Of a stretch of DNA of 64,000 nt, positions 10,386-22,000 are shown one piece after another. Origin of the DNA: Zea mays (taxonomy: Eukaryota; Streptophyta; Magnoliopsida; Poales; Poaceae). The notes under the pieces were generated by a model that had not been told where the DNA came from, did no database searches, and saw nothing but the letters and a program-made list of their open reading frames with translations. The translations under genes were made by a program, and so were the position numbers. How positions within the stretch are numbered: the stretch's first letter is position 1; each line of letters starts with the position of its first letter. The stretch is taken from NCBI RefSeq assembly GCF_902167145.1, contig NC_050105.1, positions 118,933,898-118,997,897 of the forward strand, in the 5' to 3' direction.

Positions 10386-11820
10386 TGTCGGGGACCATAA
10401 TTAGGGGTACCCCAAAGACTCCTAATCTCAGCTGGTAACCCCCATCAGCACAAAGCTGCAAAGGCCTGATGGGCGCGATTAAGGTCAAGGCTCAGTCCAC
10501 TCAAGGGACACGATCTCGCCTTGCCCGAGCCCAGCCTCGGGCAAAGGCAGCCGACCCCGGAGGATTCACGTCTCGCCCGAGGGCCCCCTCAAGCAACGGA
10601 CACACCTTCGGCTCGCCCGAGGCCCAGTCTTCGCAGAGAAGCAACCTTGGCCAGATCGCCACGCCAACCGACCGTATCGCAGGAGCATTTAATGCAAGGA
10701 TCGTCTGACATCTTATCCTGACGCGCGCTCTTCAGTCGACAGAGCCGAAGTGACCGCAGTCACTTCGCCGCTCCACTGACCGACCTGACAAGAAAACAGC
10801 GCCGCCTGCGTCGCTCCGACTGCTGTGCCACTCGACAGAGTGAGGCTGACAGCAGCTAAGTCCAATCTCGGGCGCCATAGGAAACTCCGCCTCGCCCGAC
10901 CCTAGGGCTCGGACTCAACCTCGACGCTGGACGACGGACTCCGCCTCGCCCGACCCCAGGGCTCGGACACAGCCTCAGCCTCGGAAGATGGTCTCCGCCT
11001 CGCCCGACCCCAGGGCTCGGACTCAACCTCGACGCTGGACGACGGACTCCGCCTCGCTCGACCCTAGGGCTCGGACACAGCCTCGACCTCGGAAGACGGT
11101 CTCCGCCTCGCCCGACCCCAGGGCTCGGACTCAGCCTCAACCTCGGAGGAGCCTTCGCCTCGCCCGACCTCGGGCTCAGACCCGCCACGTCACAAGGAAG
11201 GCCATCATTACCCTACCCCTAGCTAGCTCAGGCTATGGGGAATAAGACCGGCGTCCCATCCGGCTCGCCCCAGTAAACAAGTAATGATGGCGCCCCGCGT
11301 GCTCCATGACGACGGCGGCTCGCCCCTTACGGAAGCAAGGAGACGTCAGCAAGGACTCGACAGCCCCGACAGCTGTCCTTCCACAGGGCCCAAGCGCTCC
11401 TCCGACGGCCACGACATCACATGAACAGGGTGCCAAAACCTCTCCGACTGCCACGACGGCTTGTACTTAGGGCTCTAGCTCCTCTATGCTAGACACGTTA
11501 GCATACTGCTACACCCCCCATTGTACACCTGGACCCTCTCCTTACGCCTATAAAAGGGAGGTCCAGGGCTCTCGTACGGGAAGGTTGGCCGCGCGGGAGA
11601 ACGGACCGGCGCGTAAGGCTTTCTCTCTCCCACGCGGACGCTTGTAACCCCTACTGCAAGCGAACCCGACCTGGGCGCAGGGCAACACGAAGGCCGCGGG
11701 TTTCCCCTTTGCCTATCTCTTTCCCCTTCGTGCTCCATCTCGCGCAGCCCCATCTGGGCTGGGACACGCGACGACAATTCACTCGTCGGTCCAGGGACCC
11801 CTGATGTCGAAACACCGACA
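10386..11820 (+). repeat. 3' LTR of element D
   Basis: Starts TGTCGGGGACCATAATTAGG and ends CGAAACACCGACA, 1435 bp, with TGTCGG/CCGACA inverted ends. From about 10875 to 11175 it has about five imperfect units of roughly 60 bp around CTCCGCCTCGCCCGACC and AGGGCTCGGAC. This array is related to, but distinct from, the 56-bp array in element E's LTRs. TATAAAA at 11549-11555. Confidence 0.9.
11549..11555 (+). promoter_or_regulatory. TATA box of element D LTR
   Basis: TATAAAA in CTTACGCCTATAAAAGGGAGG, the same context as in element E (18677-18683). Confidence 0.7.
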
Positions 11821-11974
11821 AATATATTTACGGACAATCTAGTCTTTGGAATTAGTGGTTAGTCTCACCGTCACACCAATAGTCAAACACAACAGAGGAC
11901 AGTCACCACTCACCTGTCTTCCGATTGGGTCACTTTTGCAGCCTGCAAAACCTTCTCAGCGAGCCGGGCACACC

Positions 11975-14763
11975 TAGGGATGGCAATCGGGCGGGTAGAA
12001 CGCGAATATATGGTTCGCGTATCCATACCCACGAGATAAAACCAAACCCATACCCATACCCATTTACGCTCGTGGGTACGGATCTGTATCCCAGAAATTT
12101 TCCAATAACCTAATATATCAAATTCCTTTGACTTGGGAATACGACCTTCATCCACATAAAGATCAAGCTCAGACTTAGCTTTTTCTTCATCACTGCACAT
12201 GTCATCGAGCTCTTCTTCCATGGCAGAGAACAACTCATCCGTATATGTGGAAGCATTAGAAACACAAGATGATGATGCATTTTGTCCACCACTAGTAACA
12301 GGTTTAATGCATTTGTTGTTGTACTCTTTAATCAGTTCATCAAATAATTTTCTCACATTTTCTATCTCTAGCATTGCTCTACTTTGTGCACCAAATAGAC
12401 GTGTATAGCATGCTTTCAACATTCCAAATTTGTATCTTGGATCAAGAACAACAACAATAGCCATTAGACCATGAATGTCAGTCCAATATTTATCAAATTT
12501 TGTAATCATACGACTTGACATGGACTTGATTAACTCATTATCACACTCTAGCCACTTGCTCATGTGTCCTCTAATAGCACATATCTTTGGAAAGAAGTCA
12601 TTAGCTGTTACATATTGTGTTCCAGAAAACAATTCTGTAATTTCATAGAACAATTTCAACCTATCGCAAACTTCACTAGCAAACTTCCATTCATCCTCAC
12701 TTGGAGAAAAATCATAAGCTCTTTCACATTCAGCCAAACGATCAAAAGCCTCTTTGTAACAAATAGCAACACTGAGCATGATATAAGTAGAGTTCCACCT
12801 AGTTTTGCAATCAAGTGACAATTTCTTGTTGCAGTCAACATTAACTTGTGCAGCTATTTCTTGGAATCTCTCATGTCTTTTAGGAGTAGCATACCAAAAT
12901 GCAACACTATTTCTAATCTTTTCAATCCCACTACCCATTACTTCCAAACCATCTTTGACAATTAAATTTAATATGTGCGCGGAGCAACGCATATGCAACA
13001 GCTTGCCACCCAACAATGGTTTCTTTCCTCTCAACTTTCGATTCATCAATGCGATGAGTGCATCATTAGTGGAACAATTATCAAGGGTTAAGGTAGATAT
13101 GTTCTTATCAATGTGCCAATCCATTAAACATTTCATAAGAACATCACTAAGTGCTTCAGCAGTATGTGGAGATGGAACATAAATGAACCTACATATAAAA
13201 ATACAGGCATACAACATGGCATATCAATTAATAGCTAAAGGACAACAAGTTATGTCAATTAATAGCTAAAGGACAGCAAGGTACCTTAAAATACAACTTC
13301 GAAGCTGCCATCCTTGGTCAATAAAATGTCCGGTAACAGTCATATAGCCTTTCTTTTGATTCTCAGCTGTCCACATATCAGTCGTTATTGCAATTCTTGC
13401 ATTATTCTTCTGCATAAAGCTCAAGGCCTTCTTCTTCTCAATCTCATAAATCCCAATGATGTCATTCTTCAAAGTGTTTCTAGTGATCATCTTAAACATC
13501 GGTTGAAGAGCACTTGAGTACCTTCTAAAACCAACATGATCCACAATGGACAATGGATATTCATGCAAAACAACCATTTCAGCAAGGGCCTTTCTCGCCA
13601 CATCTTGGTCGAAAACATACTTCTCCACCGACACTTGTCCTTGTTCGCTACTAGATGTGAACCTCAAAGAGCTTTGTACCTTATCTGTAGGATTCCTCTT
13701 TCGATAGATGCATGTCTCTAGATGGGCTTTCAAATGAGATGTACCATTCTTTGTTACACCCGAAAGCTTCTTTGAACAATAATTACACTTTGCCTTCCAA
13801 ACATCTCCAACCTTTACCCTCTTAAATTCACTCCACACTGCAGATTTCAATTTTCTTTTTCTCCCATTTTCTTCTACTTCTACTTCATCATCATCCTCAT
13901 CACCATCTTGTTCAACATTTATCACATTCTCTGGAAGCCCACTTCCGCCATCAACAGATGCTTGAGATGAGGGAGATTGAAATTGAGTGTTGCTATTTTC
14001 GTTGGGAGTTGACATCACAATCTGTATAATCAGAGAAGGCCTAGTGTGGGCAGCAAACAAAAAAGCAACGCCTCACAATCTGTATAATTGAGTGTGCTGT
14101 GTCACTGTGTGCAAGGCAAGGACAAACAAATGATGCAAGGGCAAAAGCAATAACCTGCGCGGCGGCTGTGCTGTGCGCCTGTGCTGTGCGCGCCGTCACT
14201 GCTCGCTGAGTCGCCGTCACTGCTGTGCGCGCGCTTGTGCTGTCTGCTCGCCGTGGATCTGCTGGAGGCCGAGCGGTGGACCGGTGGTCGCGTAGAGCCG
14301 TAGAGCGGTGGACGGCCGCGCGGGGAGCGAACCTGGGCGCCTGGCGGTGGACGACCGAGCGGTGGAGCCTGGGCGCCTGGCGGTGGCGGCTACCGGCTAG
14401 GGTTCTTGGCTGTTGGTTTGTCGCTCTCTGGATGCCAGGCTCCCAGTCCCAGCCGACCCAGCCTCTTCGGTCTTCACGACTTCACCGCAGCACCGCTCAA
14501 GGAGACAAGGACTCAAGATTTCACACTTTCATCGCTCACGGCCCACGGCCCACGGGATTGGAGAATAAGATCTGGGTCCACATGTCATATACCCAACGGG
14601 TGACGGATATGGATAGCCTATATCCATACCCGCGAAATTATTACCCGCAGATATTATATAGTAACCATACCCGTACCCGCGGATACGAAAACCCACCATA
14701 TCCGTACCCGACGGGTAAATAACCACGGTTTTTTACCCATAACCGTACCCACTTCCATCCGTA
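11975..14763 (-). mobile_element. hAT DNA transposon upstream of histone H3
   Basis: The left end is TAGGGATGGCAATCGGGCGG. The right end read in reverse is TACGGATGGAAGTGGGTACGG, giving imperfect terminal inverted repeats. Both sides carry the perfect 8-bp duplication GGCACACC (11967-11974 and 14764-14771), the TSD length expected for hAT. Subterminal regions are full of CCCATACC/GGGTATGG-like motifs. A BED-finger hAT transposase gene lies inside on the minus strand, but its C-terminal dimerisation domain is cut, so this 2789-bp copy is probably non-autonomous. It separates about 150 bp of upstream host DNA (11821-11966) from the H3 promoter. Confidence 0.92.
12117..14015 (-). pseudogene. hAT transposase (BED zinc finger), C-terminally truncated
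   Basis: Two exons on the minus strand. Exon 1 runs from the ATG at 14015 down to 13285 and exon 2 from 13188 down. The 96-bp intron has GT...AG ends (AAG/GTACC, TGTAG/G) and the reading phase is kept. The protein has a BED-type zinc finger (VWSEFKRV, CNYCSKK, HLKAHLETC), then RNase H-like catalytic segments (TTDMWTAENQKKGY, LDNCSTND) and the later YKFGMLKACYTRLFG region, as in RICESLEEPER-like hAT proteins. It should cut and paste elements with 8-bp TSDs. The frame reaches ELDLYVDEGRIP and FDILGYW, the first lines of the hAT dimerisation domain, then runs into terminal repeat sequence. About the last 70-80 residues of the usual domain are missing. Otherwise the frame is undamaged. Confidence 0.85.
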
Positions 14764-14784
14764 GGCACACCACCCGCCCATCCT

Positions 14785-14841
14785 GAAAGTGAAAACGGTG
14801 GTGGGAGCTCAGCGCGCTGGCGTCGCGCGAAAGTGAAAACG
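14785..14841 (+). promoter_or_regulatory. Direct repeat in H3 upstream region
   Basis: GAAAGTGAAAACG occurs twice (14785-14797 and 14829-14841), 44 bp apart, about 320-370 bp before the H3 start codon. It may be a paired regulatory site; no factor is assigned. Confidence 0.4.
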
Positions 14842-14904
14842 CCCACATGCTGCCAGTGATCCTGGCCAAAGCCGCCTCAGCCAATGGCCTCGCACTATCA
14901 TCCA

Positions 14905-15567
<663 letters not shown>

Positions 15568-16429
15568 GCTGTCGCGCTGCTGCTGTTCGTCGTTGTAACG
15601 TCTGAAGTAGATGATGGTGGGTGCTTTCTATGCCGTGCCTATTTGGCTATTTCGGACGTGTTGTCCTCACTGAATGGAAAATGGAATGCGATTGCTCGTC
15701 TGAAATTAACGAATGACTTTTTACCTGGCCAAGTTCCTTGGAGGAACCATAACATGCCAACATAATTAAATCTAAGAGACCTTATGGAATAAAAAGAAGC
15801 AAGAGGAGCTAGCTCGATCGAGCTGAGCCAAACTGGCTCGATTACCAAGTTTCGATGGTTGTGAGAGTACGTGAATTGCCAAAAATCCCATATAAATAGG
15901 ACTATTTACCAATTTATATGGGCAAGACATTGTACATTTTTGTATAAATATAAATCAATGCCACGATTCCAACCTATAGGACTTACTATATGCCCCATTT
16001 GTTTTCTTTTATTTTGAGGAATTGGTATCTTACTAATGGAATGTGTTATTTTTTTAGAATGTGACATTCTACCACTTTTCAAAGTTATCATATAAACTTA
16101 TCTCAAATTCATGAGGTGAGAGATGAAAATTGATTTTATAGATTTACATGCTATTTTTCCGATGTTCAACTTATAGTACACTCTTCTACTTGCGCCGCTA
16201 TAATAAAAACATATTATATAACTATCTTTTTCATATAATTTAGGATAATATAGAAATATATTACATATATAAATATATAAACTTAATTAGTTTTGTCTAA
16301 ATTATAATTATTAAAATGGAATTCAATTCCAATGAAACAAAGGGGGCCTAAATGATGTTTCTGTCTTTTGTCCCGTGAAATGTTGTGTACGTCTCTCATC
16401 CCTACGTTTCCGTACAGTTGAGGCTCGTT
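15568..16429 (+). other. 3' flank of histone H3, AT-rich
   Basis: The first roughly 120 bases are probably the 3' UTR (AATGGAAAATGGAATG near 15672 may act in polyadenylation). The remainder is AT-rich DNA with no supported gene. No animal-type histone stem-loop was seen, as expected for plants. Confidence 0.5.
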
Positions 16430-17036
16430 TAGAGATGCCATTAGATAAATACTCACTGAGTATCACTATTTCATACTCATATCTATGATAAAAAATAACC
16501 TGTCGGGTCACTCATATCCACTAGTGGGTATGTATTTACCATCATACCCATACCTATGTGGGTATAAGTTATCCATCGGGTCATCCGTCCTCATAAAAAT
16601 TAAACATATATTAAAATAATACATTATACAAACATCAAGTATATCCATCTAAATACCATTACAAAATTCTATCATCATTCAATTATCGATTCAACATCAC
16701 CATAGATATTTGAATAAAATAGCAGTACTAGGATATTGCCATATAACACATTACATATTACATTACATGGTCATTAAATAGTTGCGAAGCCTTCCATAAT
16801 ATTATTGCCCAAAAGGTTGTTAAATAGTCAAAAGAAGATGGATGACTGAAGCCCAAGTTCATGTTTTTTGGCCAACGGGTATGGGTGAGGGTGAAATGTT
16901 ATAATACACGTTTACGCATTGGGTGAATGTTTTTGCCCAATAAGAGACTAATAGTAGAACATTTAGCCTATATACATAACCTAATGGAGTAAATATCCAC
17001 TGTATATTAGGTCACAGGTACCCATTGCCACCTCTA
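16430..17036. mobile_element. Degraded non-autonomous hAT-like element
   Basis: One end reads TAGAGATGCCATTAG and the other, reversed, TAGAGGTGGCAATGGGTACC, both like the hAT ends at 11975 and 14763. Flanking octamers GGCTCGTT and AGCCTGTT agree at 5 of 8 positions, with transitions only, so a decayed 8-bp TSD is possible. The interior is AT-rich, has many GGGTA/TACCC motifs near the ends and no coding capacity. Confidence 0.5.
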
Positions 17037-17642
17037 AGCCTGTTTGAAGCTCCGTCCAAATGTTTCCTCTCCGAGTGGGTTTCGTCAATGTGTTAATTCC
17101 GTACTTCATGTGTGATCACGAAGCTGTCATTTCTCTCTTGACATGACGAAATACACAACTAGAACAAACTTATACTGCATCTAGTTGTCGGGGACCATAA
17201 TTAGGGGTACCCTCAAGACGCCTAATTCTCAGCTGGTAACCCCCATCAGCATAAAGCTGCAGAGGCCTGATGGGTGCGATTAAGTCAGGGATCAGTCCAT
17301 ACGAGCGACTCGATCACGCCTCGCCCGAGCCTAGCCTCGGGCAAGGGCAGCCGACCCCGAGGGGTTTCCGTCTCGCCCGAGGCCTTGCCTTCGCTAAGAA
17401 GCAACCCTGACTAAATCACCGCGCCGACCGACCGAGTCGCAGGAGCATTTAACGCAAAGGTAGCCTGACACCTTTATCCTGACGCGCGCCCCCCGGTAGA
17501 GCCGAAGTGACCGCCGTCACTTCGCCGCTCCACTGACCGGTCTGACAGAAGGACAGCGCCGCCTGCACCACTCCGACTGCAGTGCCACTTGACAGAGTGA
17601 GACTGACAGGCAGTCAGGCCTTGCCAAAGGCGCCATAGGAAA

Positions 17643-18160
17643 CTCCGCTCCGCCCGACCCAGGGCTCGGACTCGGGCTAAGCCCCGGAAGACGGCGAACT
17701 CCGCTCCGCCCGACCCAGGGCTCGGACTCAGGCTAGGCCCCGGAAGACGGCGAACTCCGCTCCGCCCGACCCAGGGCTCGGACTCGGGCTAGGCCCCGGA
17801 AGACGGCGAACTCCTTTCCGCCCGACCCAGGGCTCGGACTCGGGCTAGGCCCCGGAAGACGGCGAACTCCGCTCCGCCCGACCCAGGGCTCGGACTCGGG
17901 CTAGGCCCCGGAAGACGGCGAACTCCACTCCGCCCGACCCAGGGCTCGGACTCGGGCTAAGCCCCGGAAGACGGCGAACTCCGCTCCGCCCGACCCAGGG
18001 CTCGGACTCAGGCTAAGCCGCGGAAGACGGCGAACTCTGCTCCGCCCGACCCAGGGCTCGGACTCGGGCTAGGCCCCGGAAGACGGCGAACTCCGCTCCA
18101 CCCGACCCAGGGCTCGGACTCGGGCTAGGCCCCGGAAGACGGCGAACTCCGCTCCGCCCG
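17643..18160 (+). repeat. 56-bp tandem array in 5' LTR of E (about 9 units)
   Basis: The unit is built around AACTCCGCTCCGCCCGACCC, AGGGCTCGGACTCGGGCTA and GGCCCCGGAAGACGG. AGGGCTCGGACT recurs every 56 bp from about 17665 to 18113 (nine times), followed by a degenerate unit. The 3' LTR has eight. Confidence 0.93.
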
Positions 18161-18676
18161 ACCCTAGGGCTCAGACACCGCCCTGGCCTTTGCCGACGAC
18201 CTCCGCCTCGCCCGACCCAGGGGCTCGGACTCGGCCTCGGCCATGGAAGACAGACTCGACCTCGGCTTCGGAGGAGCCTCCACGTCGCCCGACCTAGGGC
18301 ACAGGCCCGCCACGTCAACAGGAAGCGCCATCATCACCCTACCCCGAGCCGACTCGGGCCGCAGAGAACAAGACCGGTGTCCCATCTGGCTAGCTCCGCC
18401 AGATAGGCAATGATGGCGCCCCGCTAGCCCTGTGACGACGGCGGCTCTCAGCTCCCTTACGGAAGCAGGGGGACGTCAGCAAGGACCCAACCGCTCCGAC
18501 AGCTGTCCCTCCGCCAGGCTCCGTTGCTCCTCCGACAGCCACGACATCACACCAGCAGGGTGCCAAGATCTCTCCGGCTGCCACATTGGCATGTACTTAG
18601 GGCGCTAGCTCTCCCCCGCTAGACACGTAGCACTCTGCTACACCCCCATTGTACACCTGGATCCTCTCCTTACGCC

Positions 18677-18683
18677 TATAAAA
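18677..18683 (+). promoter_or_regulatory. TATA box of element E 5' LTR
   Basis: TATAAAA in CTTACGCCTATAAAAGGAAGG, identical in position to the copy in the 3' LTR near 42664. Confidence 0.75.
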
Positions 18684-18987
18684 GGAAGGACCAGGGCCTT
18701 CTTAGAGAAGGTTGGCCGCGCGGGGACGAGGACGGGACATGCGCTCTCTTGGGGCCGCTCGCTTCCCTCACCCACGTGGACGCTTGTAACCCCCTACTGC
18801 AAGCGCACCCGACCTGGGCGCGGGGCGAACACGAAGGCCGCGAGATTTCCACCTCTCTCACGCCCGTCTCCGGCCACCTCGCTTCCCCCCTTCGCGCTCG
18901 CCCACGCGCTCGACCCATCTGGGCTGGGGCACGCGGCACACTCACTCATCGGCTTAGGGACCCCACCGGTCTCGAGACGCCGACAGT

Positions 18988-19003
18988 TGGCGCGCCAGGT
19001 AGG
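18988..19003 (+). promoter_or_regulatory. Primer-binding site of element E
   Basis: TGGCGCGCCAGGTAGG begins 2 bp after the 5' LTR, with the TGG expected to pair with a tRNA CCA end. The tRNA is not assigned. Confidence 0.75.
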
Positions 19004-19045
19004 GGCCTGCTGCGTGTTGACGAGCAGCTTCCCGTCAAGCTCCAG

Positions 19046-22000
19046 ATGGGCAGTCTCCAACAACCTCTCCAACCCGGGACGGTGCTCCGTTTCGGGAGTC
19101 TTGAGTTCATGTCCCTCGACGGCAGCTACGACATGATACTCCTTCCACCGCCGCGCGACAACGACAATGGTGGCCGACAACCCGCTCGCCGGCGGCGGAA
19201 TCGACGACATCTTCCCCGCGTGGTGGAAGAACAACATTCGAGCTCGCCCCGTCCTCTCCCCCGCCAACGGAGGAGGAGGCGGGGCAACCAAGGCCAAGCG
19301 GGAGGTCGCGCTTCGTCGGCTGTCGAGCGAATCGACGTCCCCAGCGCCCCAACGGGGGGCGCGTCGGGCGTCGACCTCGCGTTTGAGACGAAGGCGAGCG
19401 CCGTCCCCCCGCGACACGCCAATCCCGAGCAGGTGGACGACGCCAGCGCGCTCGTGAAGGGCCTGCAGGACGTCGCCCTCGTACCTAAGACGACGGCGCA
19501 ATCAGTCCCCGACGTGACTATGTCGCTCCTCGTCGACCAAAAGGTATTGACTGATTCCCATCCTACGTCATTTCGACTCGGCCTCAACCCGCCTAGCGAC
19601 CTCGCTTTGGCGGGCGCTCTCGTTGAGGCGAGTGCAACCCCTCTGGGGTTTCGTATGCGGTCGCCTTGGGACCGATTGACGGACGTCTCGACCTACGGGC
19701 CCTCTGGGTCCGAGGAAGATGACGATCCCAGCATCTGTTGGGATTTCTCTGGATTTGGCAACCCCAGTGCCATGCGGGACTTTATGACCGCATGTGACTA
19801 CTGCCTCTCTGACTGTTCCGACGGTGGCCGCAGCCTTGACGACGAGGACTGCGGCCCAAGCCGCGAATGTTTCCACGTCGAGCTAGGGGATCCCTCCGAA
19901 GGCAACCATCTCGGCATGCCGGAGGACGGTGATCTCCCTAGGCCGGTGCCTCGCGCCGACATCCCGCGGGAGCTAGCTGTGGTCCCCGTTCCGGCGGGGG
20001 GTCACGACCCACAGCTCGAGCAAGTCCGCGGGGCGCAGGCCAGGCTCGACGAGGGAGCAGGAGCGCTCGAGTCGATCCGCCGGGACGTCGGGCAGGTATG
20101 GGCGGGCCAACCCCCGGCCGGAGAAATACGTCACCTGCCCCAGGGTTTCCAGCACCGCGTCGCCAACGACGTCAGGGTCAGGCCGCCACCCGCATCCAGC
20201 GGGGTCGGTCAGAACCTGGCAGCCGCAGCGATGCTCCTCCGCGCGATGCCGGAGCCATCAACCACCGAGGGTCGGCGAATCCAGGGAGAGCTCAAGAATC
20301 TCCTGGAAGGCGCTGCGGCCCGACGGGCCGAGAGCTCTGCCTCTCGAAGGCAGGGATACCCCTCGGAACCTCATGCCGCGACTTCCCGATTCGTGCGGGA
20401 AGTCTCGGTCTACACCGGGCGCACGCGCAACACCGCGCCTGCGGCCCCGGGCCACCTCGGCAACGAGCACCATCGTCGCGATCGTCGGGCCCACCTCGAC
20501 GAAAGGGTGCGCCGAGGCTACCACCCCAGGCGTGGGGGACGCTACGACAACGGGGAGGATCGGAGTCCCTCGCCCGAACCACCCGGTCCGCAGGCCTTCA
20601 GTCGGGCCATCCGACGGGCGCCGTTCCCAGCCCGGTTCCGACCCCCGACTACTATCACAAAGTACTCGGGGGAAACGAGACCGGAACTGTGGCTCGCAGA
20701 CTACCGCCTGGCCTGCCAACTAGGTGGAACGGATGACGACAACCTCATCATCCGCAACCTCCCCCTGTTCCTCTCCGACACTGCTCGCGCCTGGTTGGAG
20801 CACCTGCCTCCGGGGTAGATCTCCAACTGGGATGATTTGGTCCAGGCCTTCGCCGGCAATTTCCAGGGCACGTACGTGCGCCCCGGGAATTCCTGGGACC
20901 TCCGAAGCTGCCGGCAACAGCCGGGAGAGTCTCTTCGAGACTACATCCGGCGATTCTCGAAGCAGCGCACCGAGCTGCCCAACATCACCGACTCGGATGT
21001 CATCGGCGCGTTCCTTGCCGGCACCACCTGCCGCGACCTGGTGAGTAAGTTGGGTCGCAAGACCCCCACCAGGGCGAGCGAGCTGATGGACATCGCCACC
21101 AAGTTCGCCTCTGGCCAGGAGGCGGTCGAGGCTATCTTCCGAAAGGACAAGCAGCCCCAGGGCCGCCCATCGGAAGAGGCTCCCGAGGCGTCTACTCCGC
21201 GCGACGCCAAGAAGAAAGGCAAGAAGAAGTCGCAAGCGAAATGCGACGCCGCCGACGCGGACCTTGTCGCCGCCGCCGAGTACAAGAACCCTCGGAAGCC
21301 CCCCGGAGGTACTAACCTCTTCGACAAGATGCTCAAGGAGCCGTGCCCCTACCATCAGGAGCCCATCAAGCACACCCTCGAGGAGTGCGTCATGCTTCGG
21401 CGCCACTTCCACAAGGCCGGGCCACCCGCAGAGGGTGGCAGGGCCCGCGACGACGACAAAAAGGAAGATCACCAAGAAGGAGAGTTCCCCGAGGTCCGCG
21501 ACTGCTTCATGTTCTACGGAGGGCATGCGGCGAATGCCTCGGCTCGGCATCGCAAGCAAGAGCGACGAGAGGTCTGCTCGGTGAAAGTGACGGTGCCAGT
21601 CTACCTAGACTGGTCCGACAAGCCCATCACCTTCGACCAAGCTGACCACCCCGACCACGTGCCGAGCCCGGGGAAATACCCGCTCGTCGTCGACCCCATC
21701 GTCGGCGACGTCAGGCTCACCAAGGTCCTGATGGATGGGGGCAGCTGCCTCAACATCATCTACGCCGAGACCCTCAGGCTCCTGCGCGTCGATCTGTCCT
21801 CCGTCCGAGCAGGCGCTGCGCCCTTCCACGGGATCATTCCTGGGAAGCGCGTCCAGCCCCTCGGACGGCTCGACCTTCCCGTCTGCTTCGGAACGCCCTC
21901 CAACTTCCGAAGGGAGATTTTGACGTACGAGGTGGTCGGGTTCCGAGGAACCTACCACGCGGTATTGGGGAGGCCATGCTACGCGAAGTTCATGGCCGTC

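Larger units (their letters stand above)
3612..11820 (+). mobile_element. Element D: Tat-lineage Ty3/gypsy retrotransposon, 3' half
   Basis: After the A insertion the sequence continues as a gypsy element closely related to E. It holds the end of RNase H, an integrase, a 5.2-kb downstream region with a large antisense gene remnant, and a 3' LTR at 10386-11820. Its 5' part lies left of the window beyond A. The bases after the LTR are AATAT, the expected right TSD copy, whose left copy is not visible. RNase H then integrase is the gypsy order, and the long 3' region with antisense coding is typical of the Tat lineage (Huck/Flip/Grande-like elements of maize). The family name is not certain. Confidence 0.88.
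17186..18985 (+). repeat. 5' LTR of element E
   Basis: 1800 bp, TGTCGGGGACC...GACGCCGACA. It differs in length from the 3' LTR in a way fully explained by one extra 56-bp unit, a 43-bp deletion between two CTCGCCCGAGGC copies near 17370-17385, and 2 bp near 18965. The promoter TATAAAA is at 18677. Confidence 0.95.

Noticed and set aside
11910..12116. C-terminal continuation of the hAT transposase to 11910
   Set aside because: It reads through terminal repeat and past the element boundary at 11975 into flanking DNA, so it is not native protein.
18749..19045. Extension of E's Gag upstream into the LTR
   Set aside because: The frame is open there but crosses the LTR end and primer-binding site; ATG 19046 is the reasonable start.
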